From positions 1 to 28,014 of the forward strand of contig CANQHM010000011.1 of assembly GCA_947623845.1 (NCBI GenBank): DNA of 28,014 nucleotides. Reading direction: 5' to 3'. Positions 1 through 6,337 of the stretch are shown here, one piece after another. Under the pieces are notes generated by a model. The model worked only from the letters and a program-made list of their open reading frames with translations. It did no database searches and was not told the origin of the DNA. A program made the position numbers and the translations under genes. This DNA comes from an uncultured Bacilli bacterium (GTDB lineage: Bacteria > Bacillota_I > Bacilli_A > RF39 > UBA660). Numbering within the stretch: position 1 is the first letter of the stretch; each line of letters starts with the position of its first letter.

Positions 1-34
1 TGAACAAACTTGGTATACATAATATGTTAAAAAT

Positions 35-63
35 AAAAGAAAAAAGCAATTTTTTCTTTTTTT
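35..63 (+). terminator. Intrinsic terminator upstream of ackA
   Basis: An 11-bp perfect stem, AAAAGAAAAAA (35-45) with TTTTTTCTTTT (50-60), closes on a GCAA tetraloop and continues into more Ts. It probably ends a gene lying before the window. A short open frame (3-65, ending TAA) runs through the hairpin, but I cannot tell whether it is the tail of that gene; the other two frames also stop early (TGA at 1, TAA at 20). Confidence 0.6.
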
Positions 64-112
64 AAGGGGAAAAATAATATATAATATTAGATAGAAAAGA
101 GGAATTATTTAT

Positions 113-1309
113 ATGAAAATATTATCAATTAATGCTGGTAGTTCAACTTTAAAATATCGGTTATTTGAAATGCCAGAAGCTAAAGTTATAATGAAAGGTG
201 CTATTGAAAGAATTGGTCTTAATGGTAGTAACTTAGTAATTAGTGTAGGAGATAACAAAATTAAAAAAGAATATGAAATAAAAAATCATGCAGAAGCGGT
301 GGATCATTTATTAGAAGAATTATTAAGTGAAGGAATAGTTAAATCTTTAGATGAAATTGAAGCGGTAGGACATAGAATTGTTCATGGCGGAAGTTTCTAT
401 TCTAGTAGTGTGGTTTTAAATGATGAAGTATTAGAAAAGTTAGAAAGTATTAGTGATTTAGCACCACTACATAATCCCGCGAATATTATTGGAGTAAGAG
501 CATTTATGAATGCAATACCTAAGGCTTTAGAAGTAGGATGCTTTGATACGGCTTTCCATCAAACTATGGAAGAAGAAGAATTCTTATATTCTATACCTTA
601 TGAGTTGTATGAAAAATATGGCATAAGAAAATATGGATTCCATGGTATGAGTCATAAATTTATTACGAAGAAAATGCAAGAAAGTCTTGGTAAAGAAAGC
701 GTAAACTTAATTATTTGCCATATTGGTAATGGAGCAAGTGTTACGGCGGTAAAAGATGGTAAAAGTATTGATACCTCTATGGGATTTACACCAAATGCGG
801 GAGTTATGATGGGATCTCGTTCAGGAGATATTGATTATACTTTAATACCTTATTTAATGAAAAAAGCGAATCTTACAATTAATGAAGTAGATGATATCTT
901 AAATAAAAGAAGTGGACTTGAAGGTTTAACAGGGATGAGTGATTTAAGAGATTTAGATGAAGGTTATAAAAATAAAGATAAAGCAATTGTTAGAGGAATT
1001 AATATGTATACTAATCGCATTGCGGAATATGTATCAAAATACTATATTAAATTAAATGGCGATGTGGATGCTATCTGCTTTACGGCGGGAGTTGGGGAAA
1101 ACGATCCAATGATCAGAAGTGAAGTTATTAAAAAACTTAATTGTTTAGGTATTAGTTTAGATGAAAAAGTTAATAATGATACCGTAACCCGTAAAGGATT
1201 AGAAGGGGTTATATCTAGTAAAGATTCTAAAGTACAAGTCTACGTTCTTGCTACGGATGAAGAATTAATGATTGCAACTGATACTTACGAATTTGCGAAA
1301 CAAAATTAA
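113..1309 (+). CDS. ackA: Acetate kinase
   Basis: Acetate kinase converts acetyl phosphate and ADP to acetate and ATP, the ATP-yielding last step of acetate fermentation, in the cytosol. The 398-aa length is typical of the family. The acetokinase signature NAGSSTLKY is at residues 7-15, the second signature region reads GHRIVHGG, and further family motifs HNPANI, FDTAFHQTM, KYGFHGMSHK and GVGENDP follow in the expected order. The start ATG is preceded by an AGAGG Shine-Dalgarno at about 98-102 and a -10-like TATAAT at 80-85. A phosphotransacetylase gene is not in the window. The next gene follows after 23 bases and is probably cotranscribed. Confidence 0.97.
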   Translation: MKILSINAGSSTLKYRLFEMPEAKVIMKGAIERIGLNGSNLVISVGDNKIKKEYEIKNHAEAVDHLLEELLSEGIVKSLDEIEAVGHRIVHGGSFYSSSVVLNDEVLEKLESISDLAPLHNPANIIGVRAFMNAIPKALEVGCFDTAFHQTMEEEEFLYSIPYELYEKYGIRKYGFHGMSHKFITKKMQESLGKESVNLIICHIGNGASVTAVKDGKSIDTSMGFTPNAGVMMGSRSGDIDYTLIPYLMKKANLTINEVDDILNKRSGLEGLTGMSDLRDLDEGYKNKDKAIVRGINMYTNRIAEYVSKYYIKLNGDVDAICFTAGVGENDPMIRSEVIKKLNCLGISLDEKVNNDTVTRKGLEGVISSKDSKVQVYVLATDEELMIATDTYEFAKQN

Positions 1310-1315
1310 ATAATT

Positions 1316-1325
1316 AGGAGAGGAG
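1316..1325 (+). promoter_or_regulatory. Strong Shine-Dalgarno for an AUA start
   Basis: GGAGAGGAG lies 7 bases before an ATA codon at 1333. This spacing is what identifies ATA as the probable start of the DHH phosphoesterase gene, because its frame has no ATG, GTG or TTG before 1573. Confidence 0.7.
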
Positions 1326-1332
1326 AATTACT

Positions 1333-2292
1333 ATAAAAAAGATTATTAAAGATATTTATAAAAAAATAAAAGAATATAATGAAATAGTTATTGCAAGACA
1401 TATTGGACCAGATCCGGATGCAATAGCAAGTCAAATTGCTTTAAGAGATAGTATTCTTCTTTCTTTTCCTAATAAAAAAGTTTATGCGGTAGGAGCAGGG
1501 GTAGCGAAATTTAAGTCTTATGGAATTTTAGATAAAATAGAAGAAAAAGATTTACATAATCCCTTATTAATTGTGTTAGATGTACCGAATTTATCGAGAA
1601 TAGATGGAGTAAATCCAAATAACTATCAAGAAATAATTAAAATAGATCATCATCCTAAAGAAGATACAATGGGACCTATTTCGTGGACGGATGAAGCAGC
1701 ATCTAGCACTTGTCAAATGATTGCGGAGTTAATACTAACTACTAGACTTAAATTAAATCAAAAAATTGCGGAAAATTTATATATGGGAATTGTAAGTGAT
1801 AGTGATAGATTTTTACTTTCTTATACTTCTCCTAAGACATTTGCTATCGCTTCATACTTAATTAATAGTGAAAAATTAGATTTAAAGAAAATGTATGATA
1901 CCCTATATGAAAGACCTTTAAATGAAATTAGATTTCAAGCCTTTTTAGCTTTAAATATGAACGTTAGTGAAAATGGGTTTGGGTACATTAAAATAAGTGA
2001 AGAAGATTTAAAAAAATATGAAGTTGATAATGGGACACCATCTAATTTAGTTAATAATTTTAATTTTATTAAAGAAGTAGTGGCATGGTGCTTTATTACC
2101 TATGATACAAAGTCAAAATTATATAAACTTAATATGCGATCAAGAGGGCCGATTATTAATGAAATAGCGAGTAAATATAATGGGGGCGGACATAAATTTG
2201 CTTGTGGAGCTAGAATTGAAAAGATGGAAGATGTGGATAAGTTACTTGAAGAATTAGATGAAGCTTGTAAAGAATATAAAAATAGAAGATAA
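1333..2292 (+). CDS. nrnA: DHH-family phosphoesterase, NrnA-like (oligoribonuclease/pAp phosphatase)
   Basis: NrnA-type enzymes degrade short oligoribonucleotides or linear dinucleotides and dephosphorylate pAp, using Mn2+ in the cytosol. The frame gives 319 residues, normal for the family. An N-terminal metal motif HIGPDPDAIAS is at about residues 25-35, the DHH motif reads IDHHPKED, and the C-terminal DHHA1 signature GGGHKFACGA binds substrate. The first conventional start (GTG at 1573) would delete the N-terminal 80 residues, including HxGPDPDA, so translation must begin upstream. The only well-placed codon is ATA at 1333, 7 bases after GGAGAGGAG. Either AUA is a real non-canonical start or the assembly has an ATG-to-ATA change. 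It sits 23 bases after ackA, suggesting cotranscription. Confidence 0.85.
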   Translation: MKKIIKDIYKKIKEYNEIVIARHIGPDPDAIASQIALRDSILLSFPNKKVYAVGAGVAKFKSYGILDKIEEKDLHNPLLIVLDVPNLSRIDGVNPNNYQEIIKIDHHPKEDTMGPISWTDEAASSTCQMIAELILTTRLKLNQKIAENLYMGIVSDSDRFLLSYTSPKTFAIASYLINSEKLDLKKMYDTLYERPLNEIRFQAFLALNMNVSENGFGYIKISEEDLKKYEVDNGTPSNLVNNFNFIKEVVAWCFITYDTKSKLYKLNMRSRGPIINEIASKYNGGGHKFACGARIEKMEDVDKLLEELDEACKEYKNRR

Positions 2293-2310
2293 TAGCAATA
2301 TTATCTTTTA
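2286..2310 (+). terminator. Intrinsic terminator after the ackA-nrnA unit
   Basis: Perfect 9-bp stem AAGATAATA (2286-2294) / TATTATCTT (2299-2307) with a GCAA tetraloop, followed by TTTA. The stem overlaps the stop codon of the upstream gene. Confidence 0.65.
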
Positions 2311-2312
2311 AT

Positions 2313-2340
2313 TTGACTTATTATAAAATTATGCTATAAT
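2313..2340 (+). promoter_or_regulatory. SigA-type promoter for the TPR-like gene
   Basis: TTGACT (2313-2318), a 16-base spacer and TATAAT (2335-2340) with an extended -10 TGC just before it. It lies directly after the terminator and 27 bases before the ATG. Confidence 0.75.
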
Positions 2341-2367
2341 AAACTTTACTAAAAAAGGGGGATATAT

Positions 2368-3219
2368 ATGGAATATTTTGATGATTATTATGGTAAAGCT
2401 AAAGAGTTATTAAAAACTAGTAGATTAGAAGCTTATCAATTACTTTTAAAGTGTGAAAAAGTAGATCCTAATGATTTAGGGGTAAATAATTATCTATTCT
2501 ATTTAGAGATGATGTTTGGAGATTATGATAAAGCGATTAAAAGATTAGATATATTATTTGGTTCAGGAAATGATAACTATCTTCGTAATTTAAATATTTA
2601 TTTAGTTTTATTAAATAAGATAGGGGATTTACCAGAAAAGTATCAAGAATATGTAGCTAATTTAACACTTGATGATATAAGAATAAGTAATCCTTATCTG
2701 GTAAAAAGAATAGAAAATGAAAATAGAGTAAGAAATTTAATTATGATTAATAAATGTTATAATTCCTTAAAAGTTTTAAATGAAACAATTAGAGCAAAAC
2801 AATATGTGTCTTTAAGTGATAACATTATTAAATCATTATTAAATAAAGCGATTATAAAGTCTGATATCGATAATAAACTTTTGGTTAATTTTATTAAGAA
2901 GAAAGATTATAAACAAGCGATAGCCATTCTTGAGAAAGCAAAGAAGAAAGAGGGATTAAATAGATCAAGAGAATATTGTTTAAAGTTGTTATATGTTTTA
3001 GATATTGGAGCAGTACCAAATGTAAAGGATCCTAATGTAACTTATATTGATTTTACCGATTATATTGATAATAATGATTTTAGGAAAGCCTTTATAGTTA
3101 AAAGTAATTCGCTTGTAGAACAAGGAAGAGCCAACTTACAAGATCGTCCAATGTATTTATTGTTAAAAGATATAGTAGAGTTATTAGATAAACAAGAGAA
3201 AAATGTTTTAAAAAGATAA
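2368..3219 (+). CDS. TPR-like repeat protein, function unknown
   Basis: This 283-aa protein is predicted to be soluble and almost wholly helical. Residues 1-70 look like paired helices of tetratricopeptide type (LLKTSRLEAYQLLLKCEKVDPND, then FGDYDKAIKRLDILF), and another helical pair occurs near 185-215 (KKDYKQAIAILEKAKKK). No catalytic motif, signal peptide or membrane segment is visible. TPR-like folds usually mediate protein contacts, but no partner can be named. It has its own promoter and a good Shine-Dalgarno (AAGGGGG) and lies between terminators, so it is probably a single-gene unit. The TPR assignment is by pattern only. Confidence 0.7.
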   Translation: MEYFDDYYGKAKELLKTSRLEAYQLLLKCEKVDPNDLGVNNYLFYLEMMFGDYDKAIKRLDILFGSGNDNYLRNLNIYLVLLNKIGDLPEKYQEYVANLTLDDIRISNPYLVKRIENENRVRNLIMINKCYNSLKVLNETIRAKQYVSLSDNIIKSLLNKAIIKSDIDNKLLVNFIKKKDYKQAIAILEKAKKKEGLNRSREYCLKLLYVLDIGAVPNVKDPNVTYIDFTDYIDNNDFRKAFIVKSNSLVEQGRANLQDRPMYLLLKDIVELLDKQEKNVLKR

Positions 3220-3230
3220 CTCTTTTTTTA
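3210..3230 (+). terminator. Short intrinsic terminator
   Basis: AAAAAGA / TCTTTTT stem with a TAAC loop followed by Ts, overlapping the stop codon of the TPR-like gene. The stem is short and AT-rich. Confidence 0.5.
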
Positions 3231-3238
3231 ATTTTTAT

Positions 3239-3268
3239 TTGACAAACAATTGTTTACAAGCGTATAAT
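3239..3268 (+). promoter_or_regulatory. SigA-type promoter for recX
   Basis: Consensus TTGACA (3239-3244), 18-base spacer, consensus TATAAT (3263-3268). The spacer carries TTGTTTACAA, itself nearly palindromic. No SOS (LexA) box of the Gram-positive type (GAAC-N4-GTTC) is visible. Confidence 0.8.
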
Positions 3269-3308
3269 GAGATTAGAAATTTAGTTTTGGTAAATTAAGG
3301 AGGGTTAT

Positions 3309-4067
3309 ATGAAGATATTAAAGTATACAAAACTTAAAAATAATCAATATAAATTAACATTAGATAATGGGGAAGAAGTAAAGTTATATGATGATATTAT
3401 TTTACAAGAAAATTTACTTTTAACGAAAGAGATATCAAATAAACAACTTGCGAAAATAAAAAATTCTAACGATTATTATGTAGCTTATTATAAGGCTTTA
3501 AAATTAATTAATAATCGCCTTCGAAGTGAAAAAGAATTAAGAACTTTACTTAATAAGACTTTTACAAGTAGTATTACTAGTTCGGTTATTAAAACTTTAA
3601 AAGAAGAGGGGTATTTAGATAGTAAGTTATATATTAATTCTTATATTCATGATGCTTTATTACTTACGTTAAAAGGGCCTTATAAAATTACCAAAGAATT
3701 AGTAAATATGGGATTTAAGGAAGAAGAAATAGAAGAGTTATTCCAAGTAGATGATAAGACGTGGGAAGAAAGAATAGAAAAGTACATTAGTAAAAAATTA
3801 AAAATGACAACGAGTTATAGTAATCAAAAATTAAAATTAAAACTTAAAGAAGAATTAATTAATTTAGGTTATAGTAAAGAGTTAATAAATGAAAAACTAG
3901 ATAATATTGAGTTACCTAGTGATAAGAATAAACTAATAAAAGATTATCAAAAGATTAAAGAAAAATTAGAACGGAAAGATGTGGATAATCTTAATTATAA
4001 AATTATTAATAAACTATTACAAAAGGGTTATAGATATGAGGATATTAAAGAGGTAGTAAGTGAGTAA
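3309..4067 (+). CDS. recX: RecX family regulatory protein
   Basis: RecX binds RecA filaments and limits recombinase activity. The 252-aa length fits the longer RecX proteins of Bacillota. After an N-terminal beta-rich stretch (residues 1-55), three-helix RecX repeats follow: LINNRLRSEKELRTLL near 72-87, the family hallmark LKEEGYLDSKLYINSYIHD near 98-116, LKGPYKITKELVNMGF, and further repeats to the end (INLGYSKELINEKL, LLQKGYRYEDI). The Shine-Dalgarno AAGGAGGG lies 5 bases before the ATG. The stop codon abuts the stop of the convergent gene with no base between, so no separate terminator exists on this strand. Confidence 0.9.
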   Translation: MKILKYTKLKNNQYKLTLDNGEEVKLYDDIILQENLLLTKEISNKQLAKIKNSNDYYVAYYKALKLINNRLRSEKELRTLLNKTFTSSITSSVIKTLKEEGYLDSKLYINSYIHDALLLTLKGPYKITKELVNMGFKEEEIEELFQVDDKTWEERIEKYISKKLKMTTSYSNQKLKLKLKEELINLGYSKELINEKLDNIELPSDKNKLIKDYQKIKEKLERKDVDNLNYKIINKLLQKGYRYEDIKEVVSE

Positions 4068-4790
4068 TTACTTGATGATTAAATTATCTAGTAAAGTTTT
4101 TAGGGTGTCATTTGCGAAAGTGTCTTCCGTATTAGATGCAAGAGTGAAAGTGTAAAGTTTATCATTTTTAATGATGTTAATAACTTTGTAATAGGTTCCA
4201 TTATTTGAAGATATACTTATATAGCCATCTAAATCACCATTAATTACTTCTAAGTGACAAGTATCTAAATTGGGGATGATACTATAAATATATTTAAGTA
4301 AACCATAACGACCTTTAATATATTTAGAACTAGATAAGATGTTAGCATCTTTTTGATATTTGGTACTAGCAATATAAGCAAAGACTTCTAATTCATTATT
4401 TATTTTATTTTTAGTAAGGTAGTATTGAACATCACTACCTTTAATGTTTTTATTATTGTCAAAACTTTGATTTTCAAGATGCGTTAAATCATAGTAAGGA
4501 GAGTTAATAACCATAATGGTAACTTTACTATCGTCTTTAGTAAGTTCTAAAGAATGAGGCGTTTTTTCTTGAGTATATGAAGTAAAAATATTAGGGATTA
4601 ACATATCGTCATAAGAAATATAAGAAATAGGAGTGTTAATCTTCGTCTTGACTGTTAAAGTATCACTAAGGGTATAGACATTAGCATATTTATCTATGTC
4701 CTTAAAACTATAATAATTTAATAAAAATATTTTGTAACCTAAGATACTTATTAAGATAACGCCAATAATTAATAAAATTTTCTTTTTCAT
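4068..4790 (-). CDS. Membrane-anchored protein, function unknown
   Basis: A 240-aa protein with one N-terminal hydrophobic segment (about residues 4-26, after MKKK) and an extracytoplasmic remainder rich in beta-type residues. There is no lipobox cysteine, so an uncleaved anchor is likely. No family was recognised: there are no catalytic motifs, and a single Cys in the C-terminal half (LDTCHLEV). The start ATG has GGTGAG a few bases upstream. It lies downstream of prsA on the same strand, with a terminator and a -10-like element between, so it is probably transcribed separately. It may be a cell-envelope protein, but only the anchor supports that. Confidence 0.75.
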   Translation of the reverse strand: MKKKILLIIGVILISILGYKIFLLNYYSFKDIDKYANVYTLSDTLTVKTKINTPISYISYDDMLIPNIFTSYTQEKTPHSLELTKDDSKVTIMVINSPYYDLTHLENQSFDNNKNIKGSDVQYYLTKNKINNELEVFAYIASTKYQKDANILSSSKYIKGRYGLLKYIYSIIPNLDTCHLEVINGDLDGYISISSNNGTYYKVINIIKNDKLYTFTLASNTEDTFANDTLKTLLDNLIIK

Positions 4791-4811
4791 ATACTCACCT
4801 TTACTATTTTA

Positions 4812-4817
4812 ATTATA
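4812..4817 (-). promoter_or_regulatory. Possible -10 element for the membrane-anchored protein
   Basis: TATAAT on the minus strand (revcomp of 4812-4817) lies about 22 bases before the start codon. No good -35 is visible, because the expected position falls in the prsA terminator stem. Confidence 0.35.
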
Positions 4818-4829
4818 CTATAAAATCAT

Positions 4830-4858
4830 AAAAAAAACATTCTCTTAACAGAGAATGT
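4830..4858 (-). terminator. Intrinsic terminator of prsA
   Basis: On the minus strand, a perfect 9-bp stem ACATTCTCT/AGAGAATGT (4837-4845 and 4850-4858) with a 4-base loop is followed by a run of Ts (As at 4830-4837 on the plus strand). Confidence 0.85.
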
Positions 4859-4876
4859 GTAAAGTAAATACTTTTA

Positions 4877-5911
4877 TTACTCAGCACTAGTGCTAGATTG
4901 TAATTGTAATAAAGCATTTTGAATATAATTAGCATATTGAGTTTGAATTTCATCATCAATTATATCCATATCATATTTCTTACGTAATTCTTGAGGTCCT
5001 TTAATTTGACAATCAGGATTTTTAGAAATATATTCTTCACTTAAGTCATCTAAGATTTGATCTTTAACATCATCTAATTTAGCTTTTTCTTTAGATTCAG
5101 TTCTTAGTAAGATATGGTAACCAATAGTAGTTTTAACAACTTCGGCATATAACTCACCATCTTTAATTTCATAAGCTGCAGTTTCAAGATTTACATAACT
5201 ATCACCTAGAGTACCTTTGTTAATAAATCCTAAGCTTCCACCATCATCTTTGCTTGATTCATCATCAGAATATTCTTTAGCAAGTTCTTCAAATTTTTTC
5301 TTAAGTTCGTCGCCTTTAAGACCTTTTAATTCTTTTAGAACTTTTTCAGCTTCTTCTTTAGCTTTATTATCAGCTTCCGTTTTTTCATCGCTAGTAGCAT
5401 CGCTCTTAGCATCACTAGTAAATAAGATATGACTTATTTTAACATCGCCGACAATTTCATCATCATAGTATTTTTTTATTTCCTTATCAGTTATTTTGTC
5501 TTTAGCATAATCAGTAACAACTTTATTTTCTAAGTAAGCAAATACTAAGTATTCCCGATATTCATCAATACTAGAATAATAAGTATTTTGTTTAATAGCA
5601 TCAGTTAATTCGTCTTCACCACCATAAGTAGTTTTTAATTGTTCAATCGTTTCGTCAGCACTTTTTTCCGCTTCTTCTTTGTTGTCTTTATACTCGATGT
5701 CTAAGATTTTTTTATCTACTAAATTTATTAATGATTGTAAAGCATAAGTCTTCTTCATTTCTTGGTATAAGTCATCAACACTTATTTTATCCTTTCCATC
5801 ATTATATGTTACTACAGCTTCACTACCATCTTTTAACTTAGGAATGGTCTTTTCGCCACAGCCAGTTAACACTAACATACAAACCCCTAATATTAATACT
5901 TTCTTTTTCAT
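4877..5911 (-). CDS. prsA: PrsA-type foldase lipoprotein (parvulin PPIase)
   Basis: PrsA is a membrane-anchored chaperone and peptidyl-prolyl isomerase that helps exported proteins fold outside the membrane. The signal peptide ends in the lipobox LTGC, so the mature protein starts at a lipidated Cys near residue 18. A SurA-like N-terminal helical region precedes the parvulin/PPIC domain (about 150-270), marked by VKISHILFTS, the EYSDD segment, GGSLGFINKG and TTIGYHILLR. The last 70 residues are a helical tail. Two adjacent ATGs exist; AGGAGG is 3 bases from the first (5914) but 6 from the second (5911), so I prefer 5911 (344 aa). Exporting a foldase fits the secreted surface protein encoded nearby. 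Confidence 0.93.
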   Translation of the reverse strand: MKKKVLILGVCMLVLTGCGEKTIPKLKDGSEAVVTYNDGKDKISVDDLYQEMKKTYALQSLINLVDKKILDIEYKDNKEEAEKSADETIEQLKTTYGGEDELTDAIKQNTYYSSIDEYREYLVFAYLENKVVTDYAKDKITDKEIKKYYDDEIVGDVKISHILFTSDAKSDATSDEKTEADNKAKEEAEKVLKELKGLKGDELKKKFEELAKEYSDDESSKDDGGSLGFINKGTLGDSYVNLETAAYEIKDGELYAEVVKTTIGYHILLRTESKEKAKLDDVKDQILDDLSEEYISKNPDCQIKGPQELRKKYDMDIIDDEIQTQYANYIQNALLQLQSSTSAE

Positions 5912-5934
5912 CATGTTCCTCCTCTAACTATTTA

Positions 5935-5963
5935 ATTATAACAATAAAAATCATAAATTACAA
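5935..5963 (-). promoter_or_regulatory. SigA-type promoter for prsA
   Basis: On the minus strand, TTGTAA (revcomp of 5958-5963), a 17-base spacer and TATAAT (revcomp of 5935-5940), just upstream of the prsA Shine-Dalgarno. Confidence 0.6.
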
Positions 5964-5974
5964 GGAATTTACTC

Positions 5975-6002
5975 ACCTAACTAAGAAAAAAACCATACAA
6001 TA
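5975..6002 (+). promoter_or_regulatory. Possible SigK/SigE-type sporulation promoter
   Basis: CATACAATA (5994-6002) matches the mother-cell sigma -10 pattern CATAnnnTA, with AC (5975-5976) 17 bases upstream, as in the SigK pattern. It precedes two YjcZ-like micro-genes. No good SigA promoter is visible here. Such a short degenerate pattern could arise by chance. Confidence 0.35.
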
Positions 6003-6034
6003 TTAATGAAAAGACAAATAAAGGAGGGTGACTT

Positions 6035-6124
6035 ATGAATAATAACGCGTGTGGATGTATGGGTCCTGCTATAATTCTAGTATTATTTATCCTATTAATA
6101 ATCATTGTAGGAGCATTCATTTAA
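6035..6124 (+). CDS. Small YjcZ-like membrane protein (29 aa)
   Basis: A 29-residue protein: a Cys/Asn/Gly-rich head (NNNACGCMGP) followed by one hydrophobic helix (AIILVLFILLIIIVGAFI). This layout resembles the YjcZ family of tiny spore-associated membrane proteins. AAGGAGGG sits 7 bases before the ATG, strongly supporting translation. A second micro-gene of the same design follows 29 bases later and both end at a shared terminator. The family assignment rests on overall pattern, and a role in sporulation is inference. Confidence 0.65.
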   Translation: MNNNACGCMGPAIILVLFILLIIIVGAFI

Positions 6125-6153
6125 GTCGAGTATAAAAAGGAGGTGTCAGGCTT

Positions 6154-6276
6154 TTGAGCTGTTGTAATAAACAACCAAATAATAAAACTTGTGATAATGG
6201 TTGCTTAAATGCTTTCTTAATATTAGTACTTTATATCTTATTAGCAATTATATTTAGCAGTTTTATTTTCTATTAA
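6154..6276 (+). CDS. Small Cys-rich membrane protein (40 aa), YjcZ-like, TTG start
   Basis: A 40-residue protein from a TTG start: a polar head with four cysteines (SCCNKQ..., KTC, NGC) and one hydrophobic helix (AFLILVLYILLAIIFSSFIF). AAGGAGGTG lies 8 bases upstream of the TTG, and no ATG is available in frame. It repeats the architecture of the gene just before it and shares its transcript. A metal-binding or disulfide role for the cysteines is possible but unproven. Confidence 0.6.
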   Translation: MSCCNKQPNNKTCDNGCLNAFLILVLYILLAIIFSSFIFY

Positions 6277-6298
6277 AAGAGGTTAACCTCTTTTTTTT
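6275..6298 (+). terminator. Intrinsic terminator after the small membrane protein genes
   Basis: AAAAGAGG / CCTCTTTT stem (6275-6294) with a TTAA loop and a run of eight Ts. It is palindromic enough to act in both directions. Confidence 0.85.
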
Positions 6299-6337
6299 CT
6301 TTAAAATTTAATGTATAATTAAGTTAAGGTGAAGAGT

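Noticed and set aside
1..65. C-terminal fragment of a gene upstream of ackA
   Set aside because: One frame is open from 3 to 65, but it runs through the terminator hairpin, and the other two frames are equally possible ends, so no gene can be named.
1573..2292. GTG at 1573 as the start of the NrnA-like gene
   Set aside because: It would remove the N-terminal metal-binding HxGPDPDA region and has no Shine-Dalgarno, whereas 1316-1325 is well placed for 1333.
3245..3262. SOS/LexA box in the recX promoter
   Set aside because: TTGTTTACAA lacks the GAAC-N4-GTTC pattern of Gram-positive LexA sites.
5217..5432. Ser/Leu-rich ORF opposite prsA
   Set aside because: It is the antisense shadow of the prsA coding frame, has no Shine-Dalgarno and has low-complexity composition. 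Similar shadows at 7240-7536, 9075-9314, 10796-11041, 11262-11495, 16061-16276, 19732-20088, 20072-20332 and 21135-21389 were dropped for the same reason.
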